Virus record (IMG/VR): IMGVR_UViG_3300030430_002981
Location: 1-30,640 of that record
Origin: a virus
DNA: 30,640 nt
Strand: one strand, 5' to 3'
The number at the start of each line of letters is the position of its first letter. Within the stretch, counting starts at the first letter, position 1. The position numbers and the translations under genes are program-made. Under the pieces are notes generated by a model. That model was not told the origin of the DNA, did not search any database, and was given only the letters and a program-made list of their open reading frames with translations. This document shows positions 1-5,581 of this stretch, one piece after another.

Positions 1-104
1 GCCAGTTCTTCGCGTTTCTTTTGTAAGCGCAGCCGCTCCCGGTTGCGATACTTGGCAGCTTGTTTTTCGAGTCTAGTTTTTTTTCTACGTAATCTAGTTC
101 CCAT
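1..104 (-). CDS. Small basic protein, 3' end cut by window edge
   Basis: Only the first 34 codons are present (starting MGTRLRRKKTRLEKQ); the frame runs open to position 1. About half of the visible residues are Arg or Lys, with a helical, coiled-coil-like pattern. The ATG at 104-102 is preceded by an AGGAG Shine-Dalgarno sequence at 113-117 and by a promoter at 137-165 with a leader nearly identical to those of two other genes in the window. I do not recognise the family. A basic DNA- or RNA-binding role is only a guess from composition. Start confidence is high because the leader is duplicated elsewhere; function is unknown. Confidence 0.6.
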   Translation of the reverse strand, partial: MGTRLRRKKTRLEKQAAKYRNRERLRLQKKREEL

Positions 105-136
105 TCTTTTTTACTCCTGAGTTAGAATGTCCGCTT

Positions 137-165
137 AGTTTATATGGGATCGATCCCATGCACAA
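137..165 (-). promoter_or_regulatory. Leftward promoter with 16-bp palindrome in its spacer
   Basis: On the minus strand, TTGTGC (160-165) and TAAACT (137-142) are separated by exactly 17 bp. The spacer contains the perfect palindrome ATGGGATCGATCCCAT (144-159). The predicted start lies near 130, giving a leader of about 25 nt with AGGAG before the ATG at 104. A dimeric repressor bound to this palindrome would sit between -35 and -10. Promoter strength and regulator are inferred. Confidence 0.55.
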
Positions 166-170
166 CACAC

Positions 171-196
171 AAAAAACCCGGCACTTGGCCGGGTTT
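171..196 (-). terminator. Intrinsic terminator after the 216-1105 operon
   Basis: An 8-bp stem (AACCCGGC at 175-182, GCCGGGTT at 188-195) encloses a 5-nt loop. On the minus strand it is followed by a run of six T (171-176). It ends the transcript carrying the genes at 1105-216. The promoter for the next gene begins only a few bases further on. The T-rich sequence on the other side could also let it work rightward. Confidence 0.75.
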
Positions 197-215
197 GTTT
201 GGTTTGTGGTCAGGG

Positions 216-419
216 CTAACCGAGTTCACGTTTTACTAATTCATCAAAGATGAATCGCGCGTTCTCAGTCATATTTTCGAGATGTTGATCACTCTCACTC
301 GGACTGTAATAGCTAAGTATTTTGCAGAGTCGTTCATACTTCCTCGAAGATAGTCCCTCGTGATACTGCACAAAAAAGTGGTAGTAAGCCGATACAATGT
401 CGAACCTATCAAACCACAT
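216..419 (-). CDS. Hypothetical 67-aa protein
   Basis: The protein is small and rich in aromatic and acidic residues (MWFDRFDIVSAYYHFFVQYH at the start) with a helical C-terminal half. It has no signal peptide, membrane segment or recognisable motif. The start overlaps the end of the preceding gene by 11 bp, consistent with translational coupling, and a strong terminator follows its stop. It is the last gene of a three-gene leftward unit that starts at the promoter at 1140-1168. Codon use and tight packing support a real gene; function is unknown. Confidence 0.6.
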   Translation of the reverse strand: MWFDRFDIVSAYYHFFVQYHEGLSSRKYERLCKILSYYSPSESDQHLENMTENARFIFDELVKRELG

Positions 420-684
420 TGAATTGTCTCCGCTCTAGGATTCTTTCCGCAGTGTTTTGTAGATTGTAGCTTTGGCATACGAAACCCCCGCCAAAATTTT
501 TACCTCGATACTTTGAAAAGCCGAGCAGCTTGGCAGTCGTGTACGCGCTATCGTAGTCGGTGCCGAAAGCAAGCCAGTGGATCACGTAACGAGGATTACC
601 GTTAACATCGTTTTTTGCAATGTAGAAAGAATGACCGAGCGCGTCGGCTGTTTCTTTGTCCAATTCTCCATAACATTTATTCAT
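409..684 (-). CDS. Hypothetical 91-aa protein
   Basis: The core reads like a compact conserved alpha/beta domain: GNPRYVIHWLAFGTDYDSAY near residues 29-48, then KYRGKNFGGGFVCQSYNL near residues 58-75. The glycine-rich FGGGFV segment is its most distinctive motif. I do not recognise a named family. It overlaps the upstream gene by 8 bp and the downstream gene by 11 bp, so the three genes are probably co-translated. No membrane or export signal is visible. Confidence 0.65.
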   Translation of the reverse strand: MNKCYGELDKETADALGHSFYIAKNDVNGNPRYVIHWLAFGTDYDSAYTTAKLLGFSKYRGKNFGGGFVCQSYNLQNTAERILERRQFNVV

Positions 685-1105
685 CCGCTATCACCAGGTT
701 AACGTTTTGGAGTAGGTCTTGGACCATCCGGGACACCGGCTCTTTCAAGAAATCTTCGACGTAGCTAGAAAAATCATAGTTCTCTATATGTTCTTTCATT
801 GCCGCTAGAACCCGGTAATGGATATCTTCTTCGATTCGTTCTTTGACCATGAAATAAATACGATCTTCGAGCGGTTCGGCATCTTGATCAAATATTTCTT
901 TATTGAGATCTTCCGTTTTTGCAAAGTCAGTGATCATTTGATCGACGGTTAAGTTTCCAAACAAGTCTCGCACAATGTTGCGGTTCGTAAGATCGCAGGC
1001 CGCGAAAGCTTTGTGCAACTCACTAATAGCCTCAGTAATCGCAACCGCGCGTGTAGAGGCTAATCCGGCCTCATGTAATTGAGCTTTATAAAGGTTTGCA
1101 GTCAT
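677..1105 (-). CDS. Hypothetical 142-aa helical acidic protein
   Basis: This is the first gene of a three-gene leftward unit. It is predicted to be almost entirely alpha-helical, with a high share of Glu, Asp and Lys and no membrane segment. The ATG at 1105 is chosen because AGGAG lies just upstream and the leader back to the promoter at 1140-1168 matches the leaders of the genes starting at 104 and 1851. No family is recognised. Being under the same type of promoter as the clamp-like gene suggests co-regulation with it. Confidence 0.65.
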   Translation of the reverse strand: MTANLYKAQLHEAGLASTRAVAITEAISELHKAFAACDLTNRNIVRDLFGNLTVDQMITDFAKTEDLNKEIFDQDAEPLEDRIYFMVKERIEEDIHYRVLAAMKEHIENYDFSSYVEDFLKEPVSRMVQDLLQNVNLVIADE

Positions 1106-1139
1106 TCTTTTTTACTCCTAAGTTTTAGAATGTCCGGTT

Positions 1140-1168
1140 ATCTTATCTGGGATAGCTCCCATCTTCAA
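1140..1168 (-). promoter_or_regulatory. Leftward promoter with GGGA(4)TCCC element in its spacer
   Basis: On the minus strand, TTGAAG (1163-1168) and TAAGAT (1140-1145) are 17 bp apart. The spacer holds GGGATAGCTCCC on the + strand (1149-1160), in the same register as the palindrome of the promoter at 137-165. The predicted start near 1133 gives a leader with CATTCTAA and AGGAG before the ATG at 1105. Confidence 0.55.
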
Positions 1169-1171
1169 GCC

Positions 1172-1197
1172 AAAAAAACCCGGATCACTCCGGGTCT
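1172..1197 (-). terminator. Intrinsic terminator after the clamp-like gene
   Basis: A 7-bp stem (ACCCGGA at 1178-1184, TCCGGGT at 1189-1195) has a 4-nt loop and is followed on the minus strand by a T run (complement of 1172-1177). It isolates the clamp-like gene from the downstream three-gene unit, whose own promoter starts within a few bases. Confidence 0.75.
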
Positions 1198-1218
1198 TTT
1201 CTATCTGACAGGATACGG

Positions 1219-1851
1219 TTACGACTTCTTCGGATTAGTTAATGGCATAATTACCATTTCAACATCGTCCCTACCACCAATATCGACGCGATGCGCGCAG
1301 TTAGTCTCCCCGTAGAGTCTGCAGGTTGTCTCTTTTTTGTTCCTATTCAAAAGCCTTGCAGCCTTCGCGATAAGTTCCAAATACTGAGATTGAAATGATG
1401 AGTCGGATTGTTTGGTTTGGTTTTCGGAAGGGATCACCCTCGTAACATCCGGGTACTGGCCGTCGATTATTTCAAGTTTGTGTACCGTATCGTTTATAAA
1501 CAATCGCGCCACCCGGCTATACTCTGTCACCGTATCGTTCCCATGCGGGACCGGGGTTTCGGTTTCCTCTATTGATATCGCGCACCCAGGATTTGAGGCT
1601 TTGACAGTGAATTTGGGCAACGCCAGAACTATTCCATCCGGGCCAAGATCCAAATCTTGCCCGTAACATATTCTTAATAAAACGTGTCCATTCGTAGCCG
1701 TAACATGGTTTCGGTCTATGTGTATCCCGTTTAACCAATATCTAACGTCATTTTTTGCAGAAAACAAATCTAATGCTTTTAGATCGTTCGCGTTCTCAAA
1801 AGTTAACAAAGTCTCTTTCACTACGGGTGTTGTGTCTATTGCTTCCGCCAT
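1219..1851 (-). CDS. DNA polymerase III beta-clamp-like protein without domain I
   Basis: The likely role is a DNA sliding clamp that tethers the phage polymerase to its template. Residues 35-60 (VRYWLNGIHI...TATNGHVLLR) match the start of DnaN domain II, for which E. coli reads VRYYLNGMLF...VATDGHRLA. Residues 128-141 (IIDGQYPDVTRVIP) match the DnaN segment VDGRFPDYRRVLP. The C-terminal VEMVIMPL matches the DnaN C-terminal strand (VVMPMRL). Length is 210 aa against about 366 for bacterial beta, so the region equivalent to domain I is missing. A two-domain protomer would need a trimer to build a six-domain ring. It has its own promoter, leader and terminator. Family assignment rests on these motifs; ring stoichiometry is inference. 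Confidence 0.75.
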   Translation of the reverse strand: MAEAIDTTPVVKETLLTFENANDLKALDLFSAKNDVRYWLNGIHIDRNHVTATNGHVLLRICYGQDLDLGPDGIVLALPKFTVKASNPGCAISIEETETPVPHGNDTVTEYSRVARLFINDTVHKLEIIDGQYPDVTRVIPSENQTKQSDSSFQSQYLELIAKAARLLNRNKKETTCRLYGETNCAHRVDIGGRDDVEMVIMPLTNPKKS

Positions 1852-1886
1852 TCGTTTTACTCCTAATTAGAATGAATGTGGGATAC

Positions 1887-1915
1887 ATCCTATAGAGTAA
1901 ATCAATCGTCGTCAA
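1887..1915 (-). promoter_or_regulatory. Leftward promoter of the clamp-like gene
   Basis: TTGACG (1910-1915) and TAGGAT (1887-1892) on the minus strand are 17 bp apart. The imperfect palindrome GGGATACATCCT (1880-1891) overlaps the -10 and the predicted start. The leader then carries CATTCTAA and AGGAG, as in the other two leaders. The -35 lies within the end of the 58-aa upstream gene. Confidence 0.5.
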
Positions 1916-2078
1916 ATGCCATGCCTAATTCTTTTTCGCGCTGCCGGATATGATTATCCCAATACCGTATCGTTTCCATCCGACGCTTACGGTCATCTTC
2001 GAGTTTGAGTTCGCCAGCGGTTTTTTGATCCTCATTTGGATACAGCCACGACAAAACCTTTTCGATAAGAAAAAACAT
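1902..2078 (-). CDS. Hypothetical 58-aa protein
   Basis: Translation gives a hydrophobic start (MFFLIEKVLSWLYP) followed by a charged helical body rich in Lys, Arg and Glu, ending GMAFDDD. The N-terminal hydrophobic stretch is too short for a confident membrane helix. The ATG at 2078-2076 overlaps the TGA of the nuclease gene by one base (TGATG), the same coupling seen throughout the window, which supports a real gene despite its size. It fills an otherwise empty gap. The promoter of the clamp-like gene overlaps its 3' end. Function is unknown. Confidence 0.6.
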   Translation of the reverse strand: MFFLIEKVLSWLYPNEDQKTAGELKLEDDRKRRMETIRYWDNHIRQREKELGMAFDDD

Positions 2079-2524
2079 CAAGCGGTTTTAACATGGGATG
2101 GTATAGGACTGTCAAGTCGTTTTGATGTCTTGATCCAGTAAATGAAAGTTTCGAAGTCTTCTACCAGGTCGAATATCAGATCGGGTGCTACTTCTTTCAA
2201 ACCATGTTCTGCCAGTTTCATCACGCTGTTTGCTCGATACAGATAACACTTATTACCTTCAGACTTTTGGACCTCGACCAACATCCAGACACGGGCGTTC
2301 GCATGACGAGTTGCAAAAGATACTTGATGGGGGCTGATATTTACTTTGTTACCCGTGCAAACTTTGAGTTCAATCAGATGAAGGTTTTTGTGACCGTCCA
2401 TCAACAGTATGTCAGGAACCCCGGGCGTTGAGCTGTTTTCTATCCGGGTGACGGTTGGGCACTCATAACTTGTGTCAATCCTCTTTTTGAGACGCTTCCA
2501 GAAGTTCGACTCCGTTTGCTTCAT
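2078..2524 (-). CDS. PD-(D/E)XK nuclease, VRR-NUC-like
   Basis: A likely small DNA endonuclease of the restriction-endonuclease fold. In the long frame (start 2542) the core is E35, then STPGVPDILLM with P43-D44, then LIELK with E58 and K60, followed by SPHQ with Q73; this order is typical of VRR-NUC and Holliday-junction-resolvase-like phage nucleases. Two starts are possible: ATG at 2542 (154 aa) or ATG at 2524 (148 aa). I prefer the second because it reduces the overlap with the terminase gene, but neither has a strong Shine-Dalgarno sequence. Its place directly after the small terminase subunit suggests a job in packaging, replication-intermediate resolution or host DNA breakdown. Substrate is unknown. 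Confidence 0.7.
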   Translation of the reverse strand: MKQTESNFWKRLKKRIDTSYECPTVTRIENSSTPGVPDILLMDGHKNLHLIELKVCTGNKVNISPHQVSFATRHANARVWMLVEVQKSEGNKCYLYRANSVMKLAEHGLKEVAPDLIFDLVEDFETFIYWIKTSKRLDSPIPSHVKTA

Positions 2525-3014
2525 GTTCGATAACCTTTTCACCGAGTTGACGTTTCAAATCATTCAGAGCTTGTTGGACTTCTTCTTTTGACATTTGATC
2601 GATACTACCGTGTCGAATCTCACTTCGGTTGACGTACAATCCCGCAGCTTGACCTCTCGCTTTTTCAGCCGCCGTCGCCGCCGCGAAGTTTCCTGCGGCT
2701 ATCGATTGGTCTCGAATCTTGCCAAGGTCAGCCAGGTGTTGACCAAAATTAACTGCATATTTTTCGTTAAGCTCGGCCCTTCGTTCTCGCACGGCTTTGC
2801 AGATATGCGGGCTTTTTTTGGGGTTGAGCATTTCATAGGCTCTTGTGTGGGCACCAGACTTTGAAAAGCCTGCCTCGATTGCCAGGTTTTGAAGTGTTTC
2901 AGTTCCTTCGCGAGTGCAATACAGTTCTACGAACTTTGCCTGTTTGCCGGTAAGTCGTGTGTTCTCAGATATCGGGGGTCTTCCCCGTGTTTCTGTTTTG
3001 ATAGCTTCTGCCAT
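2475..3014 (-). CDS. terS: Terminase small subunit (Terminase_2-like)
   Basis: The likely role is recognition of phage DNA and regulation of the large terminase subunit in genome packaging. Residues 22-75 (LTGKQAKFVELYCTREG..., IEAGFSKSGAHTRAYEMLN, then VRERRAELNEKYAV) carry the N-terminal helix-turn-helix typical of Terminase_2/XtmA proteins. The remainder is helical, as expected for the oligomerisation region; 179 aa is a normal length. A GRPP segment near residues 11-14 is AT-hook-like. The large subunit is not in this window. The start is the ATG at 3014; a promoter at 3023-3051 would place the transcript start almost at this ATG. Confidence 0.82.
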   Translation of the reverse strand: MAEAIKTETRGRPPISENTRLTGKQAKFVELYCTREGTETLQNLAIEAGFSKSGAHTRAYEMLNPKKSPHICKAVRERRAELNEKYAVNFGQHLADLGKIRDQSIAAGNFAAATAAEKARGQAAGLYVNRSEIRHGSIDQMSKEEVQQALNDLKRQLGEKVIEHEANGVELLEASQKED

Positions 3015-3022
3015 GTCTCGGG

Positions 3023-3051
3023 AGTTTAATAAACGCGCTTTCCACTAGCAA
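3023..3051 (-). promoter_or_regulatory. Leftward promoter of the terminase operon
   Basis: TTGCTA (3046-3051) and TAAACT (3023-3028) on the minus strand are 17 bp apart; the -10 hexamer is identical to the one at 137-142. The expected start near 3016 is only two bases from the ATG at 3014, so the mRNA would be leaderless or nearly so. There is no GGGATA element here. Confidence 0.45.
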
Positions 3052-3127
3052 CTTTTCAGAACAAATAATTTTTCAACAAAATTTATTTTTTTGGCCCCTA
3101 TATATGGTTTTTGGGGTATAAGCGAGC

Positions 3128-3168
3128 GGGTTACACCATTATTGGGTGGTGTAACCCTGGTGTAACCC
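3128..3168. repeat. Three exact copies of an 11-bp repeat (TGGTGTAACCC)
   Basis: TGGTGTAACCC occurs at 3147-3157 and 3158-3168 in direct tandem. Its exact reverse complement GGGTTACACCA is at 3128-3138. A partial fourth copy, GGTTACAC, is at 3194-3201. The inverted pair can form a hairpin with a loop of about 8 nt. The pattern resembles iterons or multimeric operator sites. Confidence 0.85.
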
Positions 3169-3200
3169 TTGAAACGCCCATTTTTAAAGGGAAGGTTACA

Positions 3201-3218
3201 CTATCGACACTATCGACA
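3201..3218. repeat. Tandem 9-bp repeat (CTATCGACA x2)
   Basis: CTATCGACA is repeated directly at 3201-3209 and 3210-3218, immediately after the partial 11-mer copy and before an A/T-only tract. It is probably part of the same control element. Confidence 0.8.
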
Positions 3219-3300
3219 CCATTTTGAAAAAATATTTTTTTACAAAAAACTTTTTTCTCCAGAAAAGTGTAATAGGTAAGGCGAATTAAGGTAAAAACGC

Positions 3301-3329
3301 TTGTTTTCGTATGCGATGCACGATATTCT
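3301..3329 (+). promoter_or_regulatory. Rightward promoter of the small-gene operon
   Basis: TTGTTT (3301-3306) and TATTCT (3324-3329) are separated by 17 bp. The expected start near 3336 gives a leader of about 26 nt before the ATG at 3362. No GGGATA element is present, unlike several leftward promoters. Confidence 0.5.
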
Positions 3330-3361
3330 CCCATATTCCCATACAAAAAACGAGTAAATTC

Positions 3362-3511
3362 ATGATCGAAATCAAGCTTACGTTGACGGATGAACAAGCT
3401 GAAGAGCTGTTTGCCCGTGTTGAACGGATCGAGAAAGACATTGATACGATCTTGAAGGCGATCTATTTACTCAATGAAAATCTTAAAGAGGAGAAAGATG
3501 ACAAGGATTGA
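3362..3511 (+). CDS. Hypothetical 49-aa coiled-coil protein
   Basis: It begins MIEIKLTLTDEQAEELF and continues as an amphipathic helix with regular hydrophobic spacing (RVERIEKDIDTILKAIYLLN), then an acidic tail. It looks like a short dimerising coiled coil. The frame is open from an ATG at 3311, but 3362 is preferred because 3311 lies within the -35/-10 region of the promoter at 3301-3329. It is the first gene of the rightward operon and overlaps the next gene by 14 bp. Family and function are unknown. Confidence 0.6.
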   Translation: MIEIKLTLTDEQAEELFARVERIEKDIDTILKAIYLLNENLKEEKDDKD

Positions 3512-3677
3512 GTTTTTCGAGTGGCTGGACACTTGTCCTGCAAACTGGAACAAGGATGGAAGCCGGGCACAAAACAACGGGCCTATACCTAATTTTGAGA
3601 TTATCAATGATGATTTCGAAAATACGACGATTCGTTTTTTTTATGACGAAGAGATGATTGCAGAGGAGGAAAAATAA
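3498..3677 (+). CDS. Hypothetical 59-aa acidic protein
   Basis: The start is the ATG at 3498, 6 nt after an AGGAG Shine-Dalgarno sequence (3488-3492); the open frame extends upstream to 3474 but without a ribosome site. The protein (MTRIEFFEWLDTCP...) is acidic, especially in its last third, which ends in a Glu-rich tail. It contains a PxNFEIINDD segment and no known motif. The stop and the next start form a TAATG junction. Small acidic early phage proteins often inhibit host enzymes, but nothing here identifies a target. Confidence 0.6.
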   Translation: MTRIEFFEWLDTCPANWNKDGSRAQNNGPIPNFEIINDDFENTTIRFFYDEEMIAEEEK

Positions 3678-3892
3678 TGGAGATACCAAACGACTTTGTG
3701 TATTTCGTACAATCTCTACGGATGGCACTGACTGCATCAACCGAAGAACAATCAGAGCGTGTACTGAATCTTTTGTACAAAACGTCCTTGGATATATCTG
3801 AACGAGAGATGGAACTGGCAAAAAGCCTGGTGGAGTTTGATCTGGCTAACCATCGAGCGAACATGCTGGAACTTGAGGAAGAAATTCATTGA
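3677..3892 (+). CDS. Hypothetical 71-aa helical protein
   Basis: The start codon overlaps the preceding stop (TAATG), with AGAGGAGG upstream as ribosome site. The sequence is predicted to be two or three helices with many Glu and Leu residues and no Cys or membrane segment. It is the last of three small rightward genes before a terminator-like hairpin at 3931-3962. No family is recognised. Confidence 0.6.
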   Translation: MEIPNDFVYFVQSLRMALTASTEEQSERVLNLLYKTSLDISEREMELAKSLVEFDLANHRANMLELEEEIH

Positions 3893-3930
3893 ACAGGCCG
3901 AGGCAATACTCCTGCCTTAGAACACCCGTT

Positions 3931-3962
3931 CCCGTCCGGGTGGGCCGTCTGGCGGGGTTTTT
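3931..3962 (+). terminator. Probable intrinsic terminator or attenuator
   Basis: CCCGTC (3931-3936) pairs with GGCGGG (3951-3956) with one G-U pair, around an inner CGG/CCG hairpin. A run of five T follows (3958-3962). A competing hairpin CACCCG/CGGGTG (3923-3928, 3937-3942) overlaps it. It separates the first three rightward genes from the rest, with no clear promoter after it, so partial read-through is likely. Confidence 0.5.
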
Positions 3963-3974
3963 GAGGAGAAGTAA

Positions 3975-4226
3975 GTGAATAAAAAGAAACTGGTAGAGCT
4001 TGCAGATGAAGTTTTGTTGGATGTCGATTACGAATTTCAGGACAAAGCGCGAGAATACTTTGAAAAAAGATTATGTGAGCGTCTAAGTTGGACATTTAAC
4101 GCTGCGGGACATCATATATACGGCAGCAAATCCAGCACAGACTATGACACGAACAAAAAATGTTACGAGTCTGTCAAACCCGTGTTGGATGACTGTCTGG
4201 ATAAAATCTTAGGGGATAAGCAATGA
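3975..4226 (+). CDS. Hypothetical 83-aa protein, GTG start
   Basis: The start is a GTG at 3975 placed 6 nt after GAGGAG (3963-3968), the best ribosome site in this region. The protein is charged and mostly helical, with three Cys spread through its second half (near residues 33, 63 and 73) that do not form an obvious zinc site. It overlaps the 372-aa gene by 4 bp (ATGA), so the two are probably co-translated. Function is unknown. Confidence 0.6.
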   Translation: MNKKKLVELADEVLLDVDYEFQDKAREYFEKRLCERLSWTFNAAGHHIYGSKSSTDYDTNKKCYESVKPVLDDCLDKILGDKQ

Positions 4227-5341
4227 GCGAGATGGAACTTGGTGAGCTGAAACAAGAAGTTATCCACGCTGTACAAAAACCGTATGTCCGTTTGCATGGT
4301 CTGGATCGATATCATAATCCCGCCCCTTGGAAAGCATCAATGAAAAAGGGTGTAAAAGAAAACACGCAAAGACTACAAAGCAGTGTCGTTTACGAGATTA
4401 CTAACGAAATTCTTGAGTATCTTGAGCCGTCTGTGGTGAAAGGCAACCAACACCAACTCTACAAAGCAATGCTCAATGGTAAACCAAGGCACTACAACCA
4501 GTGGATTGAGTTTGACTTGGGACACTTGTACGAGGGCGAAGGGCTACAAGCATTCCATGTGTACAGCACTCAATTCGTGGGCAGGGTAGAGAATCGTCGT
4601 GTAGGAACACAGTGGGATGCGGCTCTGGTCGGTCACCGTAAAGACGTGGGATTTGGTGATGTTTATTTGATAAACCATTATTACGAGACGTTCCAAAAGA
4701 AAAAGGTCGGGTTTCACCCATACAGTTCAAAAACTTGTGTTTGGAGTCTTAGCGGAAGATATATCGATGAATCCTCTACCGGTATGACGGAAGAAGAAAA
4801 GCGTGAGCGAGAAAACGCCACGCTTGCGTTGTGGTTACTCGGGGACAATTACCGAAAGTTTAGTAACGATATGCAACCCTTGATAGATAGATGGTCAGGG
4901 GGTCTCAACGATCTGATAATGGATTTACAAGAAAACAAAGTAAGAGAGTTAGTTGCTGACAAAACCAATATAAACCGTTACGCCCGGTTAATAGCCATTT
5001 TAAGCTTGATGAATTATGAGTGGTTCGTTGAAGAACCCAAGGATCTCGGAATACAGGGACAAAAATTTAAACAGGAGGTCGTTCCTGGAGACGCGCACCA
5101 TCGTATCGTTTTGAAGTTGCCCAAAACAAAAGGGCGAGTCATTGTTCCAAAAATGCCAAGAAGATCAGAACCTTACGGTGTCAAAAGGCACGAAGTTTCT
5201 GGGCACGAAAGAAAATATCGGGATAGCCACGGGAACGTGTACAAAACGATTTATATCAAGCCGCATTGGCGCGGTGACGAGAGACTAGGAATCATCACAA
5301 AAGATTATGTCGTTGAGAGGGACGACAAAAAAGACGATTAA
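4223..5341 (+). CDS. Hypothetical 372-aa protein, largest of the rightward operon
   Basis: It has no signal peptide or membrane helix. The N-terminal half is mixed alpha/beta with many aromatic residues (LNGKPRHYNQWIEFDLGHLY near residues 88-107; FGDVYLINHYYETF near 144-157). The C-terminal segment near residues 323-360 is basic and ordered as SGHERKYRD...YIKPHWRGDERLGI, a pattern I have seen at the ends of uncharacterised phage and plasmid proteins but cannot name. Being by far the largest product of an operon of small early genes, it may be its main effector. I cannot identify catalytic residues. Confidence 0.6.
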   Translation: MSEMELGELKQEVIHAVQKPYVRLHGLDRYHNPAPWKASMKKGVKENTQRLQSSVVYEITNEILEYLEPSVVKGNQHQLYKAMLNGKPRHYNQWIEFDLGHLYEGEGLQAFHVYSTQFVGRVENRRVGTQWDAALVGHRKDVGFGDVYLINHYYETFQKKKVGFHPYSSKTCVWSLSGRYIDESSTGMTEEEKRERENATLALWLLGDNYRKFSNDMQPLIDRWSGGLNDLIMDLQENKVRELVADKTNINRYARLIAILSLMNYEWFVEEPKDLGIQGQKFKQEVVPGDAHHRIVLKLPKTKGRVIVPKMPRRSEPYGVKRHEVSGHERKYRDSHGNVYKTIYIKPHWRGDERLGIITKDYVVERDDKKDD

Positions 5342-5377
5342 TTATTCCACCTGACAACAATAGTAAAGGGGCACAGT

Positions 5378-5581
5378 ATGGATTGTAGGTATAAGGGAGT
5401 CCGTGAGGACTGTCTACAAGAGGGGTTGGTAATCAAGAACGGCGATGCTGTTTGCAAGCAATGTTATATCCGGGACAACCATCCCGCTGAATACAGAGCG
5501 ATCAAACACGCTGGCATGATTGCTGACGCATTTTTTGGAAAGATAGGAGAAGAGAATGAAAAAGAAAGCAGAGTTGGTTGA
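5378..5581 (+). CDS. Hypothetical 67-aa protein, possible zinc-binding Cys4
   Basis: Four Cys occur at residues 3, 12, 26 and 29 (CxxC at 26-29), a spacing that could bind one zinc ion as a small zinc ribbon. The rest is a charged helix. A purine-rich AAAGGGG sequence precedes the ATG. Its 3' end overlaps the next gene by 26 bp, and the ribosome site of the next gene lies inside it. Small zinc-ribbon proteins in phages are often DNA-binding or host-takeover factors; that is inference. Confidence 0.55.
   Translation: MDCRYKGVREDCLQEGLVIKNGDAVCKQCYIRDNHPAEYRAIKHAGMIADAFFGKIGEENEKESRVG

Larger units (their letters stand above)
3061..3300. other. Divergent intergenic region, candidate origin or control region
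   Basis: There is no supported gene here. AT-rich stretches (about 3061-3115 and 3181-3260) flank a cluster of short repeats at 3128-3218. Leftward transcription starts on one side (promoter 3023-3051) and rightward on the other (3301-3329). Iterated short repeats beside AT-rich DNA at a transcription divergence are typical of phage replication origins and early control regions. Neither role is shown directly. Confidence 0.45.

Noticed and set aside
3131-3397. 88-aa leftward reading frame across the repeat region
   Set aside because: It is made of the translated repeats and AT-rich tracts, covers the rightward promoter and first gene start, has no ribosome site, and its composition is not protein-like.
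4223-5341. Assignment of the 372-aa protein as a nuclease, methylase or protease
   Set aside because: No catalytic motif of any of these families can be found; the basic C-terminal pattern alone does not support an enzyme name.
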